NCBI RefSeq assembly: GCF_014174495.1
Contig: NZ_JACJHR010000011.1
Span: forward strand, 62,001 to 126,000
Reading direction: 5' to 3'
From: Amycolatopsis echigonensis
GTDB lineage: Bacteria > Actinomycetota > Actinomycetes > Mycobacteriales > Pseudonocardiaceae
DNA: 64,000 nucleotides
Position numbers and translations under genes: made by a program
The notes under the pieces: generated by a model
Database searches by the model: none
Told to the model about the DNA's origin: nothing
What the model saw: the letters and a program-made list of their open reading frames with translations, nothing else
Part shown: positions 44,418-54,294 of the stretch, piece by piece
Position numbering within the stretch: the first letter of the stretch is position 1
Layout of the letters: each line of letters opens with the position of its first letter

Positions 44418-46537
44418 GCACCCGCTTCCGCTCCCGCGCGGGCGCCGAGTTCCGCCAGGTCGAGGAATCCGACTGCGGCGCGGCCTGCCTCGGGATCCTG
44501 CTCGCCGGTTTCGGCAAGCACCTCACCTGGCCGGAGCTTTCGCAAGCGTGCGGCGGCGGACGGGACGGGATCAGCGCCGCGACGCTCGCCCGGCGCGGGC
44601 AGCAGTTCGGGCTCACCGTGAGCGCCAAGCGCGTCCGGCTGTCCGGAGCCGAAGCTGACCTCGCCACCTTGCGCGGACTCGCCGCGCCCGGGGTGGTGTT
44701 CGTCGACAACCGGCACTTCGCGGTGCTGGAGCGAGTCGGCCGGAAGGGCCGCGTGCGGCTGCACGACCCGGCGGCGGGCAGGCTGACACTGTCGCTGGCC
44801 GAGTTCCGCACCCGGTTTTCCGGGCTGTACCTGGGTTTCCGGCCCGGTGCCGGGTTCACGCGCGGTGGCGCGCCGCAGCGGGTGCTGCCGCGCGCGATGC
44901 GCTGGCTCGGCGCGGGACTGCCCGCGGTCGTCGGCGCGGTGACCGCGGGCGTGTTCACCGCCGCGCTGACGGTCACGGCCGCGTTGCTCGCCTGGTCGTT
45001 GGTCACCGCGACCGCCGGGCCGAGTGCGCAGTGGCTTCTGACCGCCACCGCAGTCGGCGTCGCACTGGCGGGCTGGGCGCAGCAACGCTTGCTTTCGGCA
45101 GCGCTCCTGCGCACGTCCCTCACGCGGTCGAGCGAACTCGTCGGGCATCTGCTGCGCTTGCCCGGCAGCTACTTCCACCGCCGGTTCACCGGCGGCGTCG
45201 CGGCGCGGGTACAGATCGCCGACACTATCGCGCAGCAGCTCACCACGGTGGTGCTCCCGGTCGCGGTGAACGCCGCCGCGGTGCTCGGACTGCTCGTCGT
45301 GCTGACCGTGCTCGCCCCTGCGGCCGCCGCGGTCCTGCTCGGCAGCACGCTGATCACCGCCCTGTTCCTGCGCCTCGGCCGCCGGTCCGGCACCGAACGG
45401 CAGTCGACGCTCATGGTCGAGCAGTCGGCGCGCGACGGGCTTTCGCTCAACGTGCTCTCCGCGATCGACACGGTGAAGGCCGAAGGCAGCGGACGGCAAG
45501 CGTTCGCGCGCTGGTCCGCGGCGCAGCGGAAAGTGCTTACCGCGCAACGGAAAGTCGCGCTGGGCGAGCACAGCTTCGGGCTCGGCGTCACGGCACTGCA
45601 CGCCGTCGGGTACGCCGTCTGCCTCGCGCTGACCGCACTGGTCGCGCCCAGCGAAGTCATCACCGTGGCCGTGCTGGCCGGAGTGTGGCAGCTGCACGCG
45701 GGCGGGCTGGTCACCGGACTGCACCGCATCGGCGGCCTGCGCAGCAGCTTCGCCGCGTACGACGACGTGGCGGGCGCCGAGACCGATCCGTCCGATGTGG
45801 ACACACCCGTCGCCGTGGGCCCGGGCCGCGTCACCGTGCGCGGCCTGCGCTACGGCTACGACACCAACGCCGAACCGCTGCTGGTCTCGCTGGATCTCGA
45901 CGTGCCGCCCGGCGGTCGCATGACCTTGGTGGGCCCGAGCGGCTGTGGCAAGTCGACATTGGCGAAGGTGCTGGCCGGACTCGTGCGGCCGTGGTCGGGC
46001 GTGGCGCTGGTCGACGGGAAGCGCACCGCGGACCTTCCGCCTTCGGTGCGGCCGTCGCTGGTCGGGTACGTGCCGCAGCGGCCCGCGTTCTTCGAGGGCA
46101 CCGTGCGGGAAAACCTGGAGCTGGGCACGCGGCTGCCGGACGACGCGATCGCCGCCGCCCTCGCCGACGCCCAGCTCACCGAAACGATCGCCCTGCGCGG
46201 CGGCGTCGACGGAGCTACGGTGAGCCAGCAGGCCCGCAACTTCTCCGGCGGCGAGCGGCAACGGCTCGCGCTGGCCCGCGCGCTCGCCCGCAACCCGCGC
46301 GTCCTCGTACTCGACGAAGCGACGAGCGCGGTCGAAACAGCTCTCGCCGGACGGATCGACGCGGCGCTGCGGGCCCGTGGCACCACGACGATCGTGGTGG
46401 CGCACCGGCTTTCCGAAGTCCGCGCCGACGACACCGTCGTGCTGCTGGACCGCGGGAAGGTGCGTGTCTACGGGACGCACGAAGACCTCGTCGCACACGC
46501 CCGCGGGTATCGCGACTTCGCGGAGGTGGCCGGATGA
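44414..46537 (+). CDS. Peptidase-containing ABC exporter (C39, LanT-like)
   Basis: A 707-aa bifunctional exporter. The N-terminal C39 cysteine peptidase has Gln15, Cys21 (ESDCGAACLG), His101 (DNRHFAVLE) and Asp118 (RLHDPAAG), so it is complete. A six-helix transmembrane domain follows (about 165-440), then the ATPase: Walker A GPSGCGKST, signature FSGGERQRLALA and Walker B VLVLDEATSA. It should bind modified precursors, cut after the double-glycine-type leader and export the product. It is coupled to the P450 before and to a second ABC protein after. Confidence 0.94.
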   Translation: MSTRFRSRAGAEFRQVEESDCGAACLGILLAGFGKHLTWPELSQACGGGRDGISAATLARRGQQFGLTVSAKRVRLSGAEADLATLRGLAAPGVVFVDNRHFAVLERVGRKGRVRLHDPAAGRLTLSLAEFRTRFSGLYLGFRPGAGFTRGGAPQRVLPRAMRWLGAGLPAVVGAVTAGVFTAALTVTAALLAWSLVTATAGPSAQWLLTATAVGVALAGWAQQRLLSAALLRTSLTRSSELVGHLLRLPGSYFHRRFTGGVAARVQIADTIAQQLTTVVLPVAVNAAAVLGLLVVLTVLAPAAAAVLLGSTLITALFLRLGRRSGTERQSTLMVEQSARDGLSLNVLSAIDTVKAEGSGRQAFARWSAAQRKVLTAQRKVALGEHSFGLGVTALHAVGYAVCLALTALVAPSEVITVAVLAGVWQLHAGGLVTGLHRIGGLRSSFAAYDDVAGAETDPSDVDTPVAVGPGRVTVRGLRYGYDTNAEPLLVSLDLDVPPGGRMTLVGPSGCGKSTLAKVLAGLVRPWSGVALVDGKRTADLPPSVRPSLVGYVPQRPAFFEGTVRENLELGTRLPDDAIAAALADAQLTETIALRGGVDGATVSQQARNFSGGERQRLALARALARNPRVLVLDEATSAVETALAGRIDAALRARGTTTIVVAHRLSEVRADDTVVLLDRGKVRVYGTHEDLVAHARGYRDFAEVAG

Positions 46538-48249
46538 CCACGCTGCCGCCCGAAGGAATGACCGGACGCGGACTGCTGTCGTTCGCACTGGCCGGCGAAC
46601 GGGTCCGGCTGGCGATCACGGCCGTGCTCGGCCTGCTGGCGACGGTCTTCGGATTCGTCGTGCCGCTGGCGGGCATGGTGCTGGCCATCGCGATCGCCGC
46701 GGCGAACCACGATGCCGTGCCGTACGCCGCCGGAGCGCTCGCCGGGCTGCTCGCCTTGCAGCTGCTGACCACCGCGGTGGTCGAACGCGGTCTGCTGACC
46801 CTCACCGACCGGGCTCAGGACCGGCTCGAATCCGCGCTGTGGCATCGGCTGCTGAGCCTGCCCTCGGCGTTCTTCCGCCAGTACCCGCTGCGCCGGTTGA
46901 TGGGCTTCGCCGGCGGCGTCGGCCAGCTGCGCGGACTCCTCGGCAGCGGGGGCCTGACCGCCGCGCTGCACGCGGTGTTCGCACTCGTCGCGGTCGCGTT
47001 GCTGGCCTTGCTCGACCCGTGGCTCGCGGTCGCCGCCACCGGGATGTTCGGGCTGGTGCTCGGCGCGATGCTGTGGCTTTCCGTGCGCCAGCAACGGCAC
47101 GACACCGACGTGCTGGCCGCGGTCGACGACGTGCAGGCCGCGGTCTATCCGGCGATGCTCGGCATCGACGACGTGCGGGCGTTCGGCGCGCAGTCCTATG
47201 TGGTCAGTCGCTGGCGCGAGGCGTTCACGGCGCAGAAACGGTCGGACGACAAGGGGTTGCGGTACTCGGAGATCGCGAGCGCACTGGCCGTGGCGTGCTA
47301 TCCGGCATTGCTCGCTGTACTGCTGCCGATGACCGCCGGGCTCGGGTTCACCGCGCAGTGGACCGTGGTCATGGTCGCGATGACGCTCAACCTCACCGCC
47401 GCGCGGCTGCAGGGCGCGCTGGTCGGCCTGTTCTCGATCGGCCCGGTGCACGCGCGGCTCGCGCCGGTGCTCACGACGCGTCCGGAAACGCCGCCGGACC
47501 CGGTTCCGCTCCCCCGCGCTCGCGGCGCGGTGGTGCTCGACGGCGTGAGCTTCCGCTATCCCGGCCAGACCCGTGACCTGCTGCAGGACATTTCCCTGCG
47601 CATCGAACCGGGCGAATTCGTCGCGCTGGTCGGCGCGTCCGGCGCGGGCAAGTCGACCCTGCTCCGGCTGCTGCTCGGCCTCGACCACGCCGACCGCGGC
47701 CGGGTGCTGGTGGACGGCGTGGACGTCCGCCATTGCGACGTCGACGAGCTGCGGACGCGGATCGGCTACGTCGCACAGGACGCCACGCTCATGCGCGGCA
47801 CCCTCGCCGAGGTGATCTGCGGGGCGGCCGGCGAGACGGACCTGCGCCTGGCCTGGCAGGCGGCGGAATCGGCACAGCTCGCCGACGTGGTCCGCGCGCT
47901 GCCGATGGGCCTGCACACTCAGGTCACCGACGGCGAGAGCGGGCTGTCCGGCGGCCAGGTGCAACGACTGCTGCTGGCCCGCGCGCTGGCCAAACGCCCG
48001 TCCGTGCTGCTGCTCGACGAAGCGACCAGCGCGCTCGACGCCGCCGCGCAGGAACTCGTGCGGCGCGCGGTGGACGACTTGCGGCTGACCCGGGTGGTGG
48101 TGGCCCATCGGCTCTCCACCATCCGCTCGGCCGACCGGATCGCCGTGCTGGAGCACGGCCGCATCGCCACCCTCGGCACGTTCGCCGAGGTGGCCGGCCG
48201 TTCGGAGGCTTTCGCCCGGCTGGTGGGCACCGCCCGCCGGCTCGACTGA
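46534..48249 (+). CDS. Second ABC exporter half-transporter (no peptidase)
   Basis: A 571-aa ABC half-transporter: about six transmembrane helices (16-300) and an ATPase with Walker A GASGAGKST, signature LSGGQVQRLLLA and Walker B VLLLDEATSALD. There is no C39 domain. Its ATG overlaps the previous stop. Pairs of a C39-type and a plain exporter occur in NHLM-type RiPP clusters, where they may form a heterodimer. It would help export the mature peptide or give immunity. Confidence 0.92.
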   Translation: MTTLPPEGMTGRGLLSFALAGERVRLAITAVLGLLATVFGFVVPLAGMVLAIAIAAANHDAVPYAAGALAGLLALQLLTTAVVERGLLTLTDRAQDRLESALWHRLLSLPSAFFRQYPLRRLMGFAGGVGQLRGLLGSGGLTAALHAVFALVAVALLALLDPWLAVAATGMFGLVLGAMLWLSVRQQRHDTDVLAAVDDVQAAVYPAMLGIDDVRAFGAQSYVVSRWREAFTAQKRSDDKGLRYSEIASALAVACYPALLAVLLPMTAGLGFTAQWTVVMVAMTLNLTAARLQGALVGLFSIGPVHARLAPVLTTRPETPPDPVPLPRARGAVVLDGVSFRYPGQTRDLLQDISLRIEPGEFVALVGASGAGKSTLLRLLLGLDHADRGRVLVDGVDVRHCDVDELRTRIGYVAQDATLMRGTLAEVICGAAGETDLRLAWQAAESAQLADVVRALPMGLHTQVTDGESGLSGGQVQRLLLARALAKRPSVLLLDEATSALDAAAQELVRRAVDDLRLTRVVVAHRLSTIRSADRIAVLEHGRIATLGTFAEVAGRSEAFARLVGTARRLD

Positions 48250-48260
48250 GGGGAACAACC

Positions 48261-50585
48261 ATGACGAAAAGCATCAACCGGGTCACGAGGTTCAACCGGT
48301 CGCTGCGGGTGCTGACGGTGCCCGGCGACGCGGTGTACCTCACCAGTGAGCGGACCACGCAGACGCGGCTGGCCGGCACGCTGGTCGAGCGGCTGGCGCC
48401 GCTGCTGGCCGACGGGCAGCTGAGCCGCGACGACATCAAGGCCGCGCTCGCCGAGGCCGACCCCGCGCGCATCGACGTCGCGCTGGACCGGCTGGGCCGC
48501 AGCGGCTACGTCGTCGAGGTCGACCCCGAGGTCGACCCGCGCGTCGGCGGCTACTGGGAAGCGTCCGGTGTGGACGGGGACGACGCGGTGCGCCGGCTTG
48601 CCGCGGCGAACGTGCGCGTGCTGACCGCGGGCGAGGTCGACGCCGCCGGGTTCACCGAGGCGTTGCGGGCGCTCGGCACCAACGTGACCAGCGAGCCCGG
48701 CGGGTTCACCGTCGTGCTCACCGACGACTACCTGCGCCCGGAACTCGCCGAATGGGGCAAGCAGTTCCACGAGGCCGGGATGCCGTGGCTTCCGGTGAAG
48801 CCGGTCGGCAGCATGATCTGGGTCGGCCCGGTTTTCGAACCCGAGGTCACCGGCTGCTACGAATGCCTGCGGGTGCGGCTGTCCAACAAGAACGTCCTCG
48901 CCTCCTACCTGCGCCAGCGCGGCGTGCTCGACAGCCCCGCACTGGTCAACTCGGTGACCGGCACCCCGGTCACCCAGGACCTGGCGCACCGGCTCGCCGC
49001 GCTGCACGTGGGCAAATGGCTCACCGGGGCGTTCGCCGCGGGACGCGCGGCGATGCCGCAGCCGCCGGGCGGGGTCGCCGCGGAATACGGCACGCCGTGG
49101 CAGGCCGAGGTCATCACGCTCGACACGATCAGCCTCACCCAGGAGCACCACCCGTTCCAGCGGCGTCCGCAGTGCCCGCTGTGCGGTGAGCCGGACCTGC
49201 AGGCGCGCCGCCAGGAAACGCCCGTGCGGATCGAGTCGCGCCCACGGATGGCAAGCAGCGACGGCGGATACCGCTCGCGTCCGCCGGAGCAGTTCGTCGC
49301 CCGGTACGAGCACCTGATCAGCCCGGTCACCGGACCGATCAGCAACCTCGTGAAGGTGCCGCTGGAGGTCGAGGGCCTGCACACCTACACCGCGGGCCAG
49401 AACTTCGCGATCCCGATGGCGAACGCCAACGACCTGCGGGCGGGGCTGCGCAGTTGCAGCGCGGGCAAGGGAATGAGCGACGCGCAGGCCAAGGCGTCCG
49501 CGCTGGGCGAGGCCATCGAGCGTTACTCCGGCCTGTTCCACGGCGACGAAGCCCGCCGCACCGCGCGCTACACCGATCTGGATCCGGCCGAGGTGATCCA
49601 CCCCAACGCGGTGCACCTGTACAGCGAAGCGCAGTTCCGCGACCGGGCCGAATGGAACGCGCGCCCGTCGCACTTCCACTGGGTCGCCGACGACCTCGAC
49701 CCGCACGCCGAGGTCGAATGGTCGCCGGTGTGGTCGCTGACCGAGCAGCGCACCAAGCTGTTCCCCACCTCCGGGCTCTACTTCGCTTACCACCACCCGG
49801 AAAACCGGTACCAGGCCGGAGCGAACTCCAACGGCTGCGCCGCGGGCACCAGCCTCGAGGACGCGGTGCTGCAGGGCTTCATGGAACTCGTCGAACGCGA
49901 CACGGTCGCGATGTGGTGGTACCACCGGCTGCGCCGCCCGGCCATCGATCTGTCCACTTTCGACGTTCCCTACTTCGCCGAATGGCAGCAGCGCTACGAC
50001 GCTCTCGAACGCGACACCTGGGTGCTGGACCTGACCAACGACCTCGGCATCCCGTCGGTGGCCGCGGTTTCGGTCCGCCGCGACAAGCCCGCGCAGGACA
50101 TCCTGTTCGCCCTCGGCGCCCACTTCGACGTGGAGGTGGCGATCGGGCGGGCGCTCTCGGAGATGAACCAGTTCCTGCCCGCGGTGATCGGCATGAAGGC
50201 CGACGGTTCGGGCACTTACGCCTACAACGACCCCGACCAGCTGCACTGGTGGCGCACCGCGACCACCGAGAACCAGCCGTACGTGCTCCCGGCCGAAGGC
50301 CCGCGGCGCACCAAGGCCGACTTCGCCCGCTACGAAAGCTCCGATGTCCGCGACGACGTGCTGCGCGCCGAGCGGATTGTCGCGGAGCACGGCATGGAAA
50401 TGCTGGTGCTGGACCAGACTCGCGTCGACATCGGCCTGCCGGTGGTGCGGGTGCTGGTGCCCGGGATGCGGCACTTCTGGCCCCGCTTCGCGCCCGGCCG
50501 GCTGTACGACGTGCCGCTGGAGCTGGGCTGGATCGACCGCAAGCCGTCCGAAGCCGACCTCAACCCGATTGCGATGTTCCTATGA
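48261..50585 (+). CDS. Fused E1-like/YcaO azoline-forming cyclodehydratase
   Basis: A 774-aa TOMM cyclodehydratase. The N-terminal region (about 10-95, VPGDAVYLTSERTTQTR) looks like a winged-helix leader-binding domain. An E1-like part (about 95-320) carries the zinc set C199/C202 and C305/C308 (GCYECL, CPLCGE). The C-terminal YcaO domain (about 345-774) has KGMSDAQAKASALGEAIERY and GTSLEDAVLQGFMELVERDT for ATP and magnesium. It ends PIAMFL rather than a PxPxP tail. It should convert Cys, Ser and Thr of the precursors to thiazolines and oxazolines. Fused forms occur in goadsporin- and cyanobactin-type pathways. Confidence 0.93.
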   Translation: MTKSINRVTRFNRSLRVLTVPGDAVYLTSERTTQTRLAGTLVERLAPLLADGQLSRDDIKAALAEADPARIDVALDRLGRSGYVVEVDPEVDPRVGGYWEASGVDGDDAVRRLAAANVRVLTAGEVDAAGFTEALRALGTNVTSEPGGFTVVLTDDYLRPELAEWGKQFHEAGMPWLPVKPVGSMIWVGPVFEPEVTGCYECLRVRLSNKNVLASYLRQRGVLDSPALVNSVTGTPVTQDLAHRLAALHVGKWLTGAFAAGRAAMPQPPGGVAAEYGTPWQAEVITLDTISLTQEHHPFQRRPQCPLCGEPDLQARRQETPVRIESRPRMASSDGGYRSRPPEQFVARYEHLISPVTGPISNLVKVPLEVEGLHTYTAGQNFAIPMANANDLRAGLRSCSAGKGMSDAQAKASALGEAIERYSGLFHGDEARRTARYTDLDPAEVIHPNAVHLYSEAQFRDRAEWNARPSHFHWVADDLDPHAEVEWSPVWSLTEQRTKLFPTSGLYFAYHHPENRYQAGANSNGCAAGTSLEDAVLQGFMELVERDTVAMWWYHRLRRPAIDLSTFDVPYFAEWQQRYDALERDTWVLDLTNDLGIPSVAAVSVRRDKPAQDILFALGAHFDVEVAIGRALSEMNQFLPAVIGMKADGSGTYAYNDPDQLHWWRTATTENQPYVLPAEGPRRTKADFARYESSDVRDDVLRAERIVAEHGMEMLVLDQTRVDIGLPVVRVLVPGMRHFWPRFAPGRLYDVPLELGWIDRKPSEADLNPIAMFL

Positions 50586-52066
50586 CCACGCTCGAACGCA
50601 CCGCCGAAGCCGTCGTCACCTTCCGCCGCGACATTTCCTTGCTGCACAAGGACGACCAGGTCCTGCTCGGGCTCGCCGACCGCGCGGGCTACCGGCTCAA
50701 GGGCGTCGGCGCGCCGATGCTCGAAGCACTCGAGCAGGTCCGCGCCGGGTTGCACACCGAAGAGGAACTGGTCGCCGAGCACCCGAACTCGCCGGTCGCC
50801 GCCGTGCTGGCCAAGGTGGAACCGTTCCTCGCCGCCGGTTTCCGGCTGCGCGGCGAGCGCGTGGCCGTGCTGGAACGCACCGGCGTGACGCCGCTGCGGC
50901 CCGAACTGCCCGAGATCGCCGGCGGGTGGCTGCGCCTCGGCAAGTTCAGCCTGCTGCGCCGCCGCGGCGGTGAGCTGGTGATCGAATCGCCGATCGGGAA
51001 GTATCGTGCGGTGCTGCTCGACGCGGCGCTCGCCGGGGCCGTGGCCGCGCTCGCCGTCGCGCGGCCGGTGTCCGAACTGGACGCGGAATGGCATCCCGTG
51101 CTGGCCGCGCTGGCTGGTGCCGGTTTCCTCGACCTCGGAACGGACGGCGAGTTTCCCGCGGACCAGGACGACGTGCTGCGCCAATGGGACGTGCACGACC
51201 TGTACTTCCACAGCCGCAGCCGGATCGGGCGCACCGACGAGGCGTTCGGCGGCCGGTTCCCTTACGTGGGACAGATCGAGCCGCTGCCCGCGGTGAAGCC
51301 CGCCCCGGAGGGCCCGGCGATCACGTTGTACCGCCCCGAGTTCGACGTCGTGCGCTCGGCCGATCCGGGCCTGCAGGAGGCCATCGAGGCGCGCCAGTCC
51401 ATCCGGACGTACGGCGAGAAGCCGATCACCGCGCAGCAGCTGGGCGAGTTCCTGTACCGCACCGCGCGGGTGCGCGGCACGTACGGGCCGCGGCCGGAGG
51501 CGCGCATGCCGTACGAGGGTTCGAGCCGTCCGTACCCGTGCGGAGGCGCGGGCTACGAACTGGAGCTGTACCTGACCGTGCGCCGGTGCGACGGGCTGGA
51601 GCCGGGCATCTACCACTACGACGCGGGCGAGCACGTGCTGCGGCTGGTCAACGCCGACGAGGCCGTACGGGAGGAACTGCTGTCCGTCGCGACGCTGTCG
51701 ACCGGCGGCCAGGCCGTGCCGGACGTGCTGGTGACCATGACGTCCCGCTTCCAGCGGCTCTCGTGGAAGTACCAGTCGATCGCCTACGCCGTGACCCTCA
51801 AGCACGCCGGCGCGCTGTACCAGACGATGTACCTGGTGGCGACCGCGATGGGGCTGGCCGGCTGCGGGCTGGGCAGCGGGGACGCCGACGCGTCGGCCCG
51901 CGCGTTCAAGCTCGACTACCTGCGGGAGTCCTCGGTCGGCGAGTTCATCCTCGGCAGCGCCCCTGCGGAACTGCCGGCGCCGGTGAGCGGGGACGGCGCG
52001 CTCGACTGGCGCGCGGGCAACGACCCGGGCTGGCAGGCCGAGGCCCTGGCCGCGCGTAGGCGGTGA
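50582..52066 (+). CDS. SagB-type azoline dehydrogenase
   Basis: A 494-aa FMN-dependent dehydrogenase that oxidises azolines to aromatic azoles. The N-terminal portion (1-230) resembles the accessory leader-binding region of actinobacterial SagB proteins (SPIGKYRAVLLDAALAGAV). The nitroreductase-like domain starts near AIEARQSIRTYGEKPITAQQ, with YPCGGAGYELELYLTVRRC, then LKHAGALYQTMYLVATAMGL and a late ESSVGEFILGSAP. Its ATG overlaps the YcaO stop. It implies that final products carry azoles, not only azolines. Confidence 0.93.
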   Translation: MTTLERTAEAVVTFRRDISLLHKDDQVLLGLADRAGYRLKGVGAPMLEALEQVRAGLHTEEELVAEHPNSPVAAVLAKVEPFLAAGFRLRGERVAVLERTGVTPLRPELPEIAGGWLRLGKFSLLRRRGGELVIESPIGKYRAVLLDAALAGAVAALAVARPVSELDAEWHPVLAALAGAGFLDLGTDGEFPADQDDVLRQWDVHDLYFHSRSRIGRTDEAFGGRFPYVGQIEPLPAVKPAPEGPAITLYRPEFDVVRSADPGLQEAIEARQSIRTYGEKPITAQQLGEFLYRTARVRGTYGPRPEARMPYEGSSRPYPCGGAGYELELYLTVRRCDGLEPGIYHYDAGEHVLRLVNADEAVREELLSVATLSTGGQAVPDVLVTMTSRFQRLSWKYQSIAYAVTLKHAGALYQTMYLVATAMGLAGCGLGSGDADASARAFKLDYLRESSVGEFILGSAPAELPAPVSGDGALDWRAGNDPGWQAEALAARRR

Positions 52067-54294
52067 CGACCGTGGCCGAACTGCTCGTCTCCCGGATCTG
52101 CGGGCTGCCCGCCGCGGTGCTCGACGGCCTGCGGGCCCCGGAGACCCTTGCCCTGCTGGAGGAGGCCGAGGCCGCCGCGGCACGCAAAAACGCGCTGCGC
52201 GAACCGGTCTGCGACCTGCTGCACGCCGTCATCGGGCGCGACGGACTGTCGCGCGACCAGCGGCGCGGGCTCATCCGGCTGCGCCGGGGCGTGTTCAACG
52301 ACCGCACCGACGAGGCCGGGCTCCGGCTCTCGCGCGAGGTGCTGGCCCCGGCGGACGCGGAGCGGCTCGGCGAGTGGCACCAAGCGCTGGTGCGGGAGCG
52401 GGAACTGCTGGAAAAGGCGGCTCGGGCGCTGACCGGCGAGCTGGCGGCGGCGCAGCACGCGGTGTCGGCCGCGTTGCGCCAGCCCGACGTGCTCGCCGGG
52501 CTCGCGCTGGCCAGCCCGGAGTTCGTCACGGCCTTCACTGACCGGCCGGAGCTGGGCAAACCCGGCGGCAGGCTGAGCCGCAGCGCGGTGTCGTATCTGG
52601 TGCGGACCACGCTGAAGCCCAGTCCGTTCGGCACATTGACCACGGTCGGCGTCGGCGGCTTCGCCGGAGCGGTCGATCCCGGCCGGGAGCGCAGGTTGGT
52701 GAGTTCTTCGCGCGTCGCCGCGCGGCTCGCCTACGCGGCGCTGGCCAGCGACCCGGTCGTGATGCCCAATGTGGACACCAGGTTGGTCGGCGACGAGTGG
52801 CTCGCCGCGTTGCCGGTCCACCTCAAACGCGGTGGCGTGTACTTCCGCGAGGACGAGGTCACGGCGTTGCCCGGCCCAGTGCCGTTCGACGCTCGCCCGC
52901 GCCGCCTGCGAGAACTGGCCGCCTTGCTGGGCTGCTCGCTCGACGAGCTGCGCCGGCTTCTGGATCAGGGCCTGCTGTTGCTGGTGCCGCCGTGGGAGCT
53001 GGCCGAACCGCGGCATTTCACGGCGTGGGGCGAACCCGCGCTGGCCGAAGCCGAAAAAGTCGTTGCCGGCAAGGAAAACGGACGCCAGCGCGCCGAAGCC
53101 GTGCTCGCCCTCCGTTCCCGCCTGCGCACGACGTTGGCCGAGCGCGACCCGGCCCGCGCTGGATGGCTGGACGGACTGGGCCTGGTGCACGAAACCGTCG
53201 CGCACGGCCCGGAGCCGGAAACCGTTCCGCCCGAGTGGGTTCCCGGAGAACTGGACCGCCTCGAAGGCGTGTTGCGCTCGACGGTGCGGCCCCGGGCGGG
53301 TTACTTCGATCTGGTCCGTTTTTTCGTGCACCACTACCGCGACGGCAGCGCCGACCTCGCCGAGTTCGCGTTCCGCGCGGTGCGGGACCTGGACCCGATG
53401 TGGTGGCTTTCGCGGTGCGCGGTGCCCGACCCGCAAGCGCGTGAGGTGTCCGGGGCGAGCGTCGGACGGCCCGCGCACTCGGTGTTCTGGCAGGTCGCGG
53501 GCGACGCGCTGGTGCTCAACCAGGTCCACCCGGGTTACCTCGGCGCGGTCGCGCGCTGGGCGGGCGTGCCGGGTCTGTCCGATCAGGTCGAAACGGCGAT
53601 GGCCGCCCTGCACGAACGGCGTTTCCCGGACGCGGCGGTCTACCAGCTGACCGCACACGCCGACTGGACGGATACGCAACGCCCGGGCGTGCGTGCGACG
53701 CCAGTCCTGTCCTGGGGAGCCGAACGTGCTTACGGCGGCGTGCCGATCGACGGTTTCCGCGTGCGCCACGACCCGGCCACCGGCACGCTCGAAATCCTTG
53801 ACCCAACCGGACGCCCCGCGGCGTTGAGCTATCTCGGCGCGGTGCCCGCACACCTGCTGCGCGGCGTGCCCCGCGTGCTGCAACTGCTTTCGGACCCGTG
53901 GCTGTCGCTCGGCCCGTGGGCACCGACGCCCGGATCTGGCTTCCGCGACCGCGTGACCGACGGGCGGCTCGTGCTGCGCCGGGCCCGCTGGACGCTGCCC
54001 GCGTCGGCGCTCCCGAAGCTCGGCAGCGGCCCCGACCTCGACTTCCTCCGCGCCGGCCGGATGTTCCGGGCCGAACACGGGCTGCCCGAGCAACTGTTCG
54101 TCCGCGGGCTCGCCGCGGGCGGGACGCCGCTGAGCAAACCGCAATGGCTCAGCTTCGACTCCCCGCTCGCGGCGTGGACGGCGCTGAAAGGCGTGGCCGG
54201 CGCGGAGGAACTCGAATTCACCGAAGCGCTGCCCGCCGCGGGTGCGGCAGCCGGGCGCGTCACGGAATTCCTCACGGTGGTGACCCATGATTGA
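52063..54294 (+). CDS. LanB-type dehydratase, glutamylation subunit (split form)
   Basis: A 743-aa protein of the lantibiotic dehydratase N-terminal family, which transfers glutamate from glutamyl-tRNA to Ser/Thr side chains of a precursor. Family landmarks are RTTLKPSPFGTLTTVGVGG, the middle DLVRFFVHHYRDG and late LRRARWTLPASAL, then PEQLFVRGLAAGGTPLSKP. The elimination domain is absent and encoded separately in the next gene, the split form found in thiopeptide and goadsporin clusters. A GTG overlaps the SagB stop. Confidence 0.92.
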   Translation: MTTVAELLVSRICGLPAAVLDGLRAPETLALLEEAEAAAARKNALREPVCDLLHAVIGRDGLSRDQRRGLIRLRRGVFNDRTDEAGLRLSREVLAPADAERLGEWHQALVRERELLEKAARALTGELAAAQHAVSAALRQPDVLAGLALASPEFVTAFTDRPELGKPGGRLSRSAVSYLVRTTLKPSPFGTLTTVGVGGFAGAVDPGRERRLVSSSRVAARLAYAALASDPVVMPNVDTRLVGDEWLAALPVHLKRGGVYFREDEVTALPGPVPFDARPRRLRELAALLGCSLDELRRLLDQGLLLLVPPWELAEPRHFTAWGEPALAEAEKVVAGKENGRQRAEAVLALRSRLRTTLAERDPARAGWLDGLGLVHETVAHGPEPETVPPEWVPGELDRLEGVLRSTVRPRAGYFDLVRFFVHHYRDGSADLAEFAFRAVRDLDPMWWLSRCAVPDPQAREVSGASVGRPAHSVFWQVAGDALVLNQVHPGYLGAVARWAGVPGLSDQVETAMAALHERRFPDAAVYQLTAHADWTDTQRPGVRATPVLSWGAERAYGGVPIDGFRVRHDPATGTLEILDPTGRPAALSYLGAVPAHLLRGVPRVLQLLSDPWLSLGPWAPTPGSGFRDRVTDGRLVLRRARWTLPASALPKLGSGPDLDFLRAGRMFRAEHGLPEQLFVRGLAAGGTPLSKPQWLSFDSPLAAWTALKGVAGAEELEFTEALPAAGAAAGRVTEFLTVVTHD

